Shown in pieces: positions 1 through 10,763 of a DNA stretch of 44,046 nt (its first letter is position 1; the number at the start of each line of letters is the position of its first letter). The notes beneath the pieces are model-generated. The model had not been told where the DNA came from and did not search any database. It saw only the letters and a program-made list of their open reading frames with translations. This DNA comes from Hypsibius dujardini (taxonomy: Eukaryota > Tardigrada > Eutardigrada > Parachela > Hypsibiidae). The position numbers and the translations under genes were made by a program. The stretch covers positions 1 to 44,046 of the forward strand of contig LRSR01005689.1 in the NCBI GenBank assembly GCA_001579985.1, written 5' to 3'.

Positions 1-44
1 TCCCCAAATGCTCGTTCCTTGATCGCAAAATTAAATTGAATTGA

Positions 45-440
45 GCACATACCGCTAGCTATCAGGGACTAGCAATAATTGGAACAATGAAATTCGCAAC
101 GAGGAAGATACTTTAAATACTGAAACGACTGACCAGTGGTCAATTGACACCGTACTCGTCCTTTACCAATATAGTATTTTTAAACTCTGTGCTTGAGACA
201 AAACTAATGAAATCAACAAGTTTTTCTCCATTTCCAGATTTTTCAAATTACTCTGAAAAAAATTATAATTCCCAATATAATTAGTGTCATAAATGGTATT
301 CCGTTTTGTCGTCTCTTTACTTCAAGGACTCAAAACAAATTACAAACTGCTTTGTAACGCAATATTGAACGGTATTTAAGATAGAAAATATGACCGTTAT
401 CGATTGTGCCCGTATTTCGGATATTGTTTTTCGGCAGGGC
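45..440 (+). repeat. Dispersed repeat, copy A
   Basis: This stretch aligns, with many substitutions and small gaps, to the reverse complement of about 18440-18830. Shared landmarks are GACTGACCAGTGGTCAATTG (126-145 here, inverted near 18720-18745), the run reading 'aaactaatgaaatcaacaag' and 'ataaatggta'. No open frame or terminal repeat is evident, so it is probably an old non-autonomous element. Ends are approximate. Confidence 0.75.
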
Positions 441-965
441 TAATAGGGTGCGATGCGTAGCTCGGGAAAATCACAAATCTGACAGAAAAACTGACATTTG
501 TAAAAATGTTTTGAAATCCAAGGAGGCCCTTGGAAATCAGATCACCAAACAACAACAGGTTGCAAAATGATCAGAAACACACTGCCGATATATGAGTTTA
601 ATTTTATAAAGACTTCTGTGCAAACTAATCGCATATTTCATGGGTCAAAGTCTATCACCTTTTCGCACAACCTAAAAGAGATTGGCCAACCTCGGAACTG
701 AGGGTCACGTAACATTTTTGTCTTTTGTCAACGCAATCACACTCCAGATTACGATAAGCGCGTACCACCCGGGACGGAGGACCTTATCTTCGCGTGCCAC
801 AAACGTTTACAATCATCACCATACCGAACAAATTATTATCCGATTACATCGCTGCCGAACAATACAATCCCCACTCCGGACACTGATAGGCAGGGAAAGT
901 AGAAGAGATATCGATATTTTCAGCGATTAATCTTACCTTCAATTTATGAAATGAAACGCTTCTGT

Positions 966-970
966 TCAGT
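966..970 (+). promoter_or_regulatory. Possible arthropod-type initiator (TCAGT)
   Basis: TCAGT lies 51 bp before the carboxypeptidase start codon at 1021, a sensible distance for a short 5' UTR. TCAGT is the classic arthropod initiator. No strong TATA box sits 30 bp upstream. A five-base match can arise by chance. Confidence 0.3.
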
Positions 971-1020
971 CGTCGTCGAGTCGGGAAGGGAGGTCATTTG
1001 TAGTCCAACACGCAATAACA

Positions 1021-4000
1021 ATGAAGGTCCTTTTTTTGCTGGCCTTGGTCGTGTTGGTGGTGGTCAACGGTCTGCCTGTCAGTGTCAATGAGCGGAAGAC
1101 CTACCATGGGTATGTGATTAGTCGAAGCTAAAGCGGAAATTTGGCGTATATATTTTTACTTGTTTATACAGGTATAAAATCTATAGACTGTCGCTGGACA
1201 CGCAGCAACAGCTCGATTATTTGGTCAGCATGAACGACGCTTTGCAGCGGAACGAGATGACAGAGGAGGTATTATTTATGATTTTTTCAATGTAAAATTT
1301 GCATCACGTGTCAATATTTTAACATGATGGAAGTATGCCAAAAGTAATTTTAATTTTAGTTTTTAATATGTATTTTTTTAATATATTAATTTGGAATGCC
1401 AAATTGGTAATTAGCTATATTAAAAAAACGAAAAGGGATAATACTTTAAAGAATCATACCTAGAATTTCAGTTTTTTAAGCCACATTATCAGTCAATTTA
1501 ATATTACATATGTTAATTAAATCATAACAACCACAACAAGGGGGCGGGGGCTATTGTATCATTTTTCGTATATTAAAAAAAGCATTGGCATTGTTATTGT
1601 TATTGACTTGAGAAACTTTATTTTAGTTTCGTAAATTATTTGTGTACAGGTGGAGTTTCTGACTGACACTTCACTCCTGTCGCCGGACTTCAAGACTCCC
1701 ATTTCCGTCATGGTGTCGCCAGGACAAGAGGCCGCATTTTTGAAGGCAATGAAAGCAGAAGCCATCCGGAACGAAGTCGCCTTGGCGGATTTGGAAAAGT
1801 ATATCCGTCAATCCATGAGAAAAAAATGCATCCCCTGTCCGTCTGCAAATATGATAAGAGAAGGCACTGAACTTATAACTGAACATGTTGGCAGATTTGA
1901 AAAAACCCAAAATAGAAAACGAACATCCACTATTATTGAACTTTTTAGATCGTTTGTAAATCGGGGGTTTTAATAACTTAAATTGCTATGAAACAAAAGG
2001 CAGGGAAAATATATATTTCTGACATTTACGAATAATTCATTTATATTTATCTACGTAATTAAGCCACTTAACATTTCCTTATTTGTTTTGCAGATATCTC
2101 GAAGAGGAGCGCTATATTTCTCCGGAAGATCAACGCACCGTCGACAACAGCGGCATGACTTGGACCGCATACCATCGCTATGAAACGGTATGGCTCTCAC
2201 ACCACGGCAGAGGCAACTTATGCGTTGAATTCCGAAATTTCCTTCATGGAGAATTTCCGTTCAATTTTCTCCGTTCAATTTTTCAAAAAATGCTCATTTC
2301 TCTCTTACTCTATTTTAGATCGAACGCTATGTGCAGACCCTCGCTGCTAACTACCCTGACCTTGTGACACTGACAACGTTGGGCAAGTCCTATGAAGGTC
2401 GTAATTTGTACTTGCTGAAGATTGGAAAGCCGAGAGCTGATGGGGCAGTTAAGCCGGCTGTCTGGATGGATTCCCGTAAGTCTCATCGATGGCCTTTTAA
2501 GTCAAGCAGATATTATCTGCAAGAAGATGGGTTTAAGAGTGTGCGTTTTATTAGAAATCCATGCCCGCGAATGGATTGCAGCGGCTACTGTGACTTACAT
2601 GTAAGTCTGTCTCAGTTATGCGCAGCTTACTGACAAGTCTGCTTTGATTTTTTTAATGTGTTTTTCAATTTTCTATAATTCGACATTAATTTCACTGGTC
2701 ACCGTCTTGTTCCTCGCCTGTTGTTCTGTTCTGTCCTGCTTTGCGCTGTCTGCTCTGCTCTATTTTCCTGCTGGTATAATCTGTTTTGTTCTGGTAAGGT
2801 CTGTTCTGCCTTCTTCTGTTCTGTTTTATCCTGATTGGTTCCGGTTTGTTTTGTTCATTTTTGATCTTTCCTGTTCTAGTATGTTCTATTCTAATTGATT
2901 CGGTTCGGTTTAGTTCTGTCCTGGCTTGTTCTGTTCTGTCATATGCTGATTGATTTGTCTCTTGGGCTCTGTTCTGTTCTGTCCTGTTCTGTCCTGTTCT
3001 GCCATTTTCCAATCTAGTCAATTAATAGTATTCTTGTTCTGCTCTGCCCTGTTGGACGTCAAGAAATGCCTATTTGTTCCGTGTCGTCAGGTTTTTATAT
3101 TTCTTCGCGCTACATTACGATGGTGCAAGTTACTGTGCACTGTACCGTTTGCCCAATCTCATGACGTTTGTGTTCTATTCGTACCATTTGGACCTGGATA
3201 TGTACGTGCCTTGCACGCGGCCATAGAACCCCGTCTTTGTTCTGCTCAGGATGACAGATTGTTTTATTTGACGACCATTTTTCGGATGTTCGATGTTCAA
3301 TGTTCAATGACGCTATAACGTCGCAATGTTCCATTTGTTATCCCCCATTCGGCGTTGAGAAATGCAGAGTTGATTTGCCTGCCTATTTAGGGTCAACAAA
3401 ATGGTAACGGGATACGCAACAGATGCCACTTCACGACGCATGCTGGATCAAATCGATTGGTACGTCCTACCGGTCATCAATGTGGACGGCTACGAGTACA
3501 CCCACACTAATGTAAGTACGATACATCACATGTCCATTGTGACTTATAAGCCGTTCGGAGAGCTTAACAATCTTGTTACACATTGCACGCATAAAATTCT
3601 ATTTTACAGCAACGCTTATGGCGAAAGACTCGTCGAGTTAACCCATTCAGCCAATACATCGGCGCTGACCCTAACCGCAATTACGATCATAAATGGATGG
3701 GTAAGTACAATATAGGCTCACATGAGCCCAAGAGGCGCATCTAACTTTCGAAAAAGGGGGCAGACAACATTTGCCCCTTCCCTCAAATTATCCTTCTGAA
3801 ATTAATTCCAAACCAAATCATGGCAGTTTTGTAACACAAATTCAAATAGTTGCTTGGAGTTATTGAAATCTTGAATATTCTCCAATATGCTCTTAAACCA
3901 TCAATAATTTGTTAACATTGCAGTTCGAGGCGCTGACCAGAACCCAAGCTCGGAAATCTACGCTGGAGCCTATCCTCTATCCGAATTCGAAAATGTTCTC

Positions 4001-5556
4001 GTAACGGTAGGAACCATCATAATAAATACAGCCAAATGTATTCTTGCCTGTCAAATTTTTATAATAAAAATATAAACCAAACCCTGTCTTTTTTATCCAT
4101 GATAGGATGCAGTGCTGCAGCATAAGTCACAGATCAAGACACTCCTGACCTTTCATTCCGCCGCGGAGATGTGGCTGCTGCCATGGGGCTATGATTCCTC
4201 AGTGCCGGACGACTTTGAAGACTTGGTACAGTACACACTCGTACAACACAGCAAATTCTGCTCAGCTTGAAGAGTGTTTTCTTCAGAGACAAATGGGTCT
4301 TCGCGCCACCGCTGCCTTGAAAGCGCTCTACGGAGTGAGCTACAGAGTGGGGAGCTCGACGCAGCTTCTCGGTAAGCAAAACAATGCCACGTTTAAATTT
4401 AGAGATTGAACAATATTTGATTTGAGAGCGTGTTTTTAGAAACCAGATAATAGAATTTTTTGTCACAAACGACGACTATTCTTATTTCTGTCATACAATG
4501 AATAATTATGCTTGTTGGCTGTTGGTCGAGAGAAATTCGCTACGGATGGATCTTAAGACTGCCTGTTTCATTATATTTGTTCTTGACAGGTGCTGCCGCC
4601 GGAGCAACTGACGATTGGGGCAAATCCAAGGGCATGATCAAGTATGTAGCCCATGAAGAAAACTAAAGGGGAACCCCGTGCTTTGTTTTATTCTGAAATT
4701 TAGGACAGGTCGCCGAATGTGTTGGCACAGAAAATTGTTTCGCAACTCCACTCACTATTTTCTATCATATTATAATCAATTTGCAAACTGTTGCCTTAAT
4801 GCTATTTGTTTCAAGAAAAAATCACATGACTTCACCAGTTCTTTTTCTCCCATTGGAACATTCTTTCAAACTGTTTATTAAACGAATTTCGTTTTATTTA
4901 CTGCGTTTGGACAGTTCCGATAGGTATGAGGATTCGTTACACCGAAAAAGCAGCGTTTTCGTCCGTTTAGTCAGAAGGCAAAAGTGAAAAAAGACAGCCA
5001 CTCAAGTTCATCCCATACCAAAATGAACGACTTACGAAGGTTTTGCTCATTTCTATCTCGCTAAAGAAGGTCAACTATAACGCTGAATTATGGGTGTTAA
5101 AAATGAAAGTATCTATAAAAAACCCCCCCGAAATTTAGTGAATCAGACGAAATTTGTCTAATGAATTTCTAAAAAGAATGCTTAAATGGGATAAGGAGAC
5201 CTAATGAGGTCACCTGCTGTATTTAAAAAAAATAAAATGCAAAAGTTTGCAAACCCAAACTACTTCTGCGGAAAACGTATTGAATAATAAAAATAATTGC
5301 TCCTTGCTAACACGTTCAGCGACCCGGCTTGAATTTTAGCACATTCAAAGCGCCGGATGGTCCTTAATATTTTTCAGTAGCATGACTGTCACCTTTGGTT
5401 AGGTACTCCGCGACGGTGGAGCTTCGAGACCAGGGCTACGGATTCACCCTCCCACCGTCGCAGATTATCGCATCCGGAGAGGAAACTTTTGCTGCCATCA
5501 ACGTCGTCGCGCAGATTGTCTACGACGAATACGGCCCTACTTTGCCATCGAACTGA
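1021..5556 (+). CDS. Zinc carboxypeptidase (M14A), copy 1, 13 exons
   Basis: Secreted digestive-type procarboxypeptidase that removes C-terminal residues from peptides. Exons: 1021-1109, 1172-1268, 1650-1798, 2094-2187, 2319-2475, 2555-2600, 3391-3511, 3610-3700, 3924-4006, 4106-4225, 4287-4371, 4590-4641, 5403-5556; 445 residues. Residues 1-17 are a signal peptide and about 18-120 the activation segment. Zinc ligands are H198 and E201 in HAREW and H326 in FHS. R200, R256 (RLWRKTR) and N273-R274 (PNRNYD) match Arg71, Arg127 and Asn144-Arg145 of the family, and E401 in VELRD is the general base. D385 falls at position 255, which in carboxypeptidase B selects basic C-termini. The Tyr248 position aligns with G378, which is unusual. 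The second copy begins 626 bp downstream. All splice phases agree and donors/acceptors are canonical. Family certain, exact substrate inferred. Confidence 0.93.
2700..3050 (+). repeat. Degenerate TTCTG pentamer tract in carboxypeptidase intron 6
   Basis: The 790-bp intron 6 (2601-3390) is the longest of this gene. Much of it is built of imperfect TTCTG/TCCTG units, densest at 2925-3005. It makes artificial open frames on both strands (Asn-Arg-Thr-Glu-Gln on the minus strand), which are not genes. Confidence 0.8.
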
Positions 5557-6181
5557 ATCACCGAAATGTAGAATTTGCCAATCAAAAAGTTGCAGTTCTT
5601 TTACATGGTGCCGTTAGCTATTAGCATTCCGGGTTTTTGCAGCATTGATGCGGTGGTCTAGCGGTGTACCTGGTTGCTGTAAATGTATAAAGAGACTGGC
5701 CTCATAAATCAAGATCGATTTTAATCGATTTTCCTTGACAGCTTTGGTTGATCATTTGCTCAAACTTGTTCATCAAAACTTTTGTGTTACATTTTGTTGA
5801 TTGATAGAAAACGTTGACGCCGGCATCCTCGCTAATATACATGCACATACAGTCATGCAACCATGCCCTTGCAGGGATTATCAATTCGGCTTTTGAAATC
5901 CCGATAGCCCAATATCCATGCATGCTCACGTAATATTGTGAGTATTGAGGTTGTTCAGTCCCTTGGATTGGTGCCGGCCGTACGAGCTGAATACCAGACA
6001 CTGCTCTAATGCGATTATACCCGTTACCGATTTTCCATAATCTTAAATTTTAACTGATATACATGTGACCGCCGAGCAGATCCAGTTTCATTTATTGTTA
6101 GTACAACCAAGAGCATCTGTTGAAATAGTTTCCGTGTGTCGAACCTGTATTGCACAGGAGGATATTTTTTGCGTAAAAAGG
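5557..6181. other. Spacer between the two carboxypeptidase genes
   Basis: This 625-bp gap holds the 3' end of copy 1 and the promoter of copy 2. I found no clear AATAAA in the first 200 bp and no clear TATA or TCAGT close to 6182. The minus-strand frame at 5702-6001 has no recognisable domain. Confidence 0.5.
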
Positions 6182-6843
6182 ATGAAGCTCTTTGTGATCG
6201 TTCTGGCTGCGGTCGCCGTGGTGGTTACCAACAGTCTTCCGGTCGAAGTCAGCACGCGGAAAACTTACAAAGGGTTCGTATGATTACTCCGTTTGAGCAA
6301 TTTCGCAGACCGAAAGTGTCGGTATATTTATGGGATTATTAATTTCAAACTTGTAGCTACAAAATACATCGTCTGTCGCTGGACTCCCAGAAGCAGTTGG
6401 ATTACTTAGTCAACCTGAATGAATTTCTCATGGAGAACGACATGAATGGAGAGGTAAAACCGTGCAAATTACACCTGGAATAAAATACGCCTGATGTGTA
6501 AATGTATTTGCCTTGCCTGAAATGACAGCGATGTAAGCTTACGTTTTAGATTGCGTTTCTAACCGAAACTGCCCTACTTGCCCCGGACTTCAGGAAGCCA
6601 GTTTCCGTCCTTGTTTCGCCTGGTCAGGAGGTGGAGTTCTTGAAAAGAATTGAAGAGCAAGCAATTCAGCACGTGGTCGCCGATGCAGATGTGGCAAAGT
6701 ACGAATTGTTTGCTAAAAGAGTGAATACAGACAGACAGACATACATACAGACAGAGAGACAGACAGACAGATAAACAAATATTTAGACATACAGGCAAAC
6801 TGGTGGACAAAAAAACAGACAGACAGACGGACAAACAGACGGA

Positions 6844-6884
<41 letters not shown>

Positions 6885-9177
6885 GGAGGTACAAGTGTTC
6901 TTTCTAGTTTAAATTAATTACACAATAAATAAGTCCCCCTGCACCCGCCAGACTCATGTGAGTACTAATTCAAAGTATTTCATATTTTAAATGTCTTAGA
7001 TCTCTGGAAGCGGAACGCTACATGTCACCGGAGACCAAGCGTACCGTCAAAAACGGAGGCATGACGTGGGACGCATATCATCGATACCAAACAGTAATCT
7101 CGCCTATGTTACCATTACTTAACTACTGATTTGTGCCTGCTAACGTACCTTGAGCATTGTCTTCCAGATTGAACGGTACCTCCAACATCTGGCAAACACA
7201 TATCCCGAATTGGTTCAGTTGACCACACTTGGAAAGTCCTATGAAGGCCGGTACTTGTACCTGTTGAAACTCGGCAAGGCGAGAGCGGATGGAAAGACCA
7301 AGCCCGCCGTCTGGATGGACGCCCGTAAGTTTCTATACTATCCATCTTTTCAGTTCCCTTAAATAAACGATTCGCTCGATATGAAACATTTAAAGACAAT
7401 AAATTTTTCCCAAATCTCTTAGAAATCCACGCTCGCGAATGGATTGCGGCTGCAACTGTCACTCACATGTAAGTTTCCTACGTTACCTGTCTGTTTTTAC
7501 GAATGTGATGGGTCTCTTTAAAAATGTCCTCCCACATTCCAGGGTCAATAAAATGGTCACCGAGTACGGAACGAATTCAACATCCACCCGTATGCTGGAT
7601 CAAATCGATTGGTACGTCCTCCCTGTGATCAATGTCGACGGATACGAGTTCACTCACACCGTGGTGAGTGGCGTGGCTGTTTATTCATTCTACAACCTGC
7701 GCTGAAACACACAACACCGACAACGGTGTACTAATGAACAACATCACAAGATCGCTGGTGGAGAAAAACAAGACGAGTGAATCCCTTTAATGTGGCCATC
7801 GGAGCAGATCCCAACCGGAATTACGACCACATGTGGATGCGTAAGTTACATCCGAAACGAAAAATCCAAGTGACCTGTTGCACTGAATAGGAGAAGGCGC
7901 TATGCTCACAGCCCGAGTAACCTTTTAGGTTTTTGCAACCAAGTTAATGCACACAACCTTCGTCCGCCCAAAGTGGAGGCAGCCTCCTACCACGAACTGG
8001 ACCTTTTAAACTACTCAAAAAAACTGCTCAAAGTGAGCAGTAACTAATTTTTAATATACCACTACTATTATATAAATTGTGATACTCGTAAGCAGAAGGA
8101 TCAAGGGGGAATTTGCAGGGTAGATAACGACGTTAGCCTCGAGTCGTCTGCAAGGGTGATGATCCACAAGTCCAATTATTTTGTCTATTTTTTTGTTAAG
8201 TCATCCTAATTGGGGCCTTGAAATTGACTTTGGCGTTTTTGGAATTCGTCAGTGCCAAAGGTTGCCTCCAACTATTGGCAAAAAAGGTTGTGCGCATACC
8301 TTGGGTAAATAAAATGATTACTCGGATTGTGAGCATAGCATAAGGTTGTGCGGGGCTGTGAGCATAGCCCTCTCCAGTTGAATATTGGCAAACATTTATG
8401 AACCTCTTCCACAGATCAAGGTGCCACGCAGCAGGCTAACACTGACGTTTACGCGGGAGCTTATCCCTTCTCTGAGATCGAAAATGTCTACCTCACAGTA
8501 TGGGCGAAAAATGACCACCAAATCTGTTTGAGTCAGCATAAAAACTCAATTTTAGGACGCTGTTCTGGAACGGAAGGCACAAATCAAGACACTCTTGACC
8601 TTTCACTCTGCTGCCGAGGTCTGGCTCCTTCCTTGGGGCTATGACTCCTCCGTTCCCGATGACTTTGAAGAACTGGTAAGTCTAATGAAAAATGGAGCAC
8701 ACAGAAAATTTACCGAAATCAGGAACGTATTCTTGTTCTCCTCTTGGTAGAGGCAAATGGGACTGAAAGCCACTCAGGCTCTGGAGAAGCTCTACGGAAT
8801 TCGTTACGGGGTCGGTAGCTCCACTCAACTTTTAGGTATGTACTAAAGCTATTCCGAGTCGTTTTTCTCGTTTGATTTTTGAGTTTTTGGACGGAATTTT
8901 TTTCAGGCGCTGCCGCGGGGGCCACGGACGATTGGGGAAAGGCGAAGGGCATGATCAAGTATACTTTGACGATTATACGTTTTTATCTGTCGCTGGTCTC
9001 GTAAAATAGTTTTCTGAATGACCATGCAGGTATGCGGTGACTGTGGAGCTTCGAGACCAGGGATATTTGTTTAACCTACCACCGGAGCAGATTATCCCAT
9101 CCGGGTTGGAGACCTTCGAAGCCATCAACGTGGTCGCTGAAGTGGTTTATAAAGAATACGGAGCAACGCCTGATTAA
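6182..9177 (+). CDS. Zinc carboxypeptidase (M14A), copy 2, 13 exons
   Basis: Tandem paralogue of the gene at 1021-5556. Exons: 6182-6273, 6357-6453, 6550-6698, 7000-7093, 7168-7324, 7423-7468, 7543-7667 (see below), 7751-7840, 8415-8497, 8556-8675, 8751-8835, 8907-8958, 9030-9177. This gives 445 residues with signal peptide, HAREW zinc motif, PNRNYD, FHS and VELRD all present. Apart from exons 1, 7, 8 and 13, every exon has the same length as in copy 1. It shares TDDW (Asp255-type) and Gly in place of Tyr248. Exon 8 is 90 nt against 91 in copy 1. Using the strong donor at 7664 shifts the frame and stops after nine codons; a weaker donor at 7668 restores it and gives VVNRWWRKTR. The gene is therefore either spliced unusually, recently broken, or carries a sequence error. 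AATAAA follows at 9531. Confidence 0.85.
6725..6887 (+). repeat. (CAGA)n microsatellite in carboxypeptidase copy 2 intron 3
   Basis: The tract is made of CAGA units, nearly pure at 6846-6885 and degenerate before that. It sits inside the 301-bp intron 6699-6999 and accounts for about half of it. Copy 1 lacks it at the matching intron, so it arose after the duplication. Cys/Leu/Val-rich frames over it are artefacts. Confidence 0.9.
7889..8386. repeat. Imperfect inverted repeat (foldback element) in carboxypeptidase copy 2 intron 8
   Basis: The left arm, about 7889-7965, contains 'ggcgctatgctcacagcc' and 'cacacaacctt'. The right arm, about 8285-8386, contains the reverse complement of both, in the same order, with one extra internal repeat of the 'tgtgagcatagc' block. 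The intervening 300 bp has no open frame. The size and the location inside a 574-bp intron suggest a MITE-like insertion. Confidence 0.65.
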
Positions 9178-10187
9178 TGACGGAATAGCCAGCAACGTTA
9201 TATCTCATATTAGCGATTCCCGTTCCTCGTGAAATAATGATGAACTTATGTTTCTGACAAACGAAGAATGTTCCAGAAAAATATAAATGCTATTTACAAC
9301 TACGTCGAAATTGTACAAGTGCGAAGTACAAGTGCACGCCCATGAAGCTGCGACGTTTACAGATCATTTGTGTTTTTGCTTTAAAAGATTGTATTACTAT
9401 GAATGAGTAAAACCGTAAAACCAACCTCATAAGGCGTGGTTTTTGGGTAAAACTTATTTCAAAATTCTGCGGATGGCATTGCGACACTGCAGATGGCATT
9501 GCCGTCCCTCTAAATCAAATGAGAAGTGCGAATAAATTTCAACTAAAAGGAACACAATTTCGTCGTCATATACTTGTACATGGAGTATTTGTTGACGTTT
9601 TCCTCGTGAATTGACCATACTACGACTACATGGACGGCTACCTTGCTTGCTGGGACAACAACATCCCTCACGCCAATCAATTTACTGCGCACGTTGCGAA
9701 AACACAGTTCCATATACAGTCATATAGAAAAGCCTGTTCGCGCCAAGTTGAGACAGTTCGAGTTTCCTCAAACTACGTTGCTATATATCAAGCAGCAATT
9801 CATCCAGCTGGTTCAATGAAAACAGAGAAGGAACGGATTTTTTCAAACATTAAAAGCTTTTGAAGCTAGACGGGAAGAGACCGTGGGCAAGACACAGACA
9901 GCTACGGCACACGCAAAAGACAGCGAGTTTTTGTGGCTGCAGAGAATGTTCCACAAATGTAGGAGGAGGGATCGAATTATATTAAGACAGAGTAGGTGAG
10001 TGGGGAGAAGGCTAGAGATCTGCAGTCGTCTTCTCATTAGATCAGGGCAAGTGTACTGATGATAAAACAGATATCTTGTCTGAGGAATGATTTCTAAGGA
10101 GAAAAAACCGTTAAAACCTGATGGTCTACAGCTGCAGAAATCCGCAATCGTCACTATAAGAGAGGGCCGGCCCTTCAGTATTAAAGG
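9178..10187. other. Spacer between convergent genes
   Basis: The carboxypeptidase (+) and the Q/P-rich secreted gene (-) converge here. A polyadenylation signal for the former is at 9531. The 77-codon frame at 9630-9863 and the 103-codon frame at 9843-10154 show no domain, signal peptide or splice context, and I do not call them genes. Confidence 0.5.
9531..9536 (+). terminator. Candidate polyadenylation signal AATAAA
   Basis: AATAAA lies 354 bp after the stop codon of carboxypeptidase copy 2. A weaker AATATA variant lies nearer, around 9280. Which one is used cannot be told from sequence. Confidence 0.4.
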
Positions 10188-10374
10188 CTAGTCTTCGTAG
10201 CCGTAATAGGGATAGGGAACTTGAATCATCTGCATAACCATAGCCACTACAGCGGGACCGTGCGGCGTCACTCTTCCCACCGGGCGTGGCGTGGGCCGAG
10301 GTCGTGCCGGCGGAGGTCGGGGAGGCTTTGCAATTATGGAGTTGCTGTTGTGGTTTTGATTCTGCGGGGGTCTT

Positions 10375-10406
<32 letters not shown>

Positions 10407-10717
10407 ATATTGATATTGCTGCTGTTGATATTGCTGATTTGCTGCTGCTTGGGCCGCCGCCTGTGCTTGTTGTAGTTGAGCCTTCTCGTAGAGTTGCATA
10501 ACCATTGAATTTATTAAATAAGGACCTGGAAAACACCGATAATAATAAAAGACGGCCAAACAGACATCCTGACGTATGCAGTATGCTCTAATAATTTTTT
10601 TATAAATCATTTAATGCTTATATCTGTGCTTATTTTTGTGCCTGTGTCTGTGTCTCTCTGTATCTGTGTCTGTGTCTGTGTCTGTGTCTGTGTCTGCACC
10701 TGTGTTTGTGTCTTTGT

Positions 10718-10763
<46 letters not shown>

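Larger units (their letters stand above)
1..1020. other. 5' flank of first carboxypeptidase gene, no gene seen
   Basis: I see no convincing coding exon here. The 82-codon open frame at 682-930 has no recognisable domain and no signal peptide. The left part (about 45-440) is one copy of a dispersed repeat whose partner lies inverted near 18440-18830. The right end carries the likely promoter of the carboxypeptidase gene that starts at 1021. Confidence 0.5.

Noticed and set aside
5651-5675. TGGTCTAGCGG resembling a tRNA A box
   Set aside because: No B box (GGTTCGAnTCC) follows within tRNA distance.
9630-9863. 77-codon plus-strand frame between the carboxypeptidase and the Q/P-rich gene
   Set aside because: No recognisable motif and no supporting splice or polyadenylation context.
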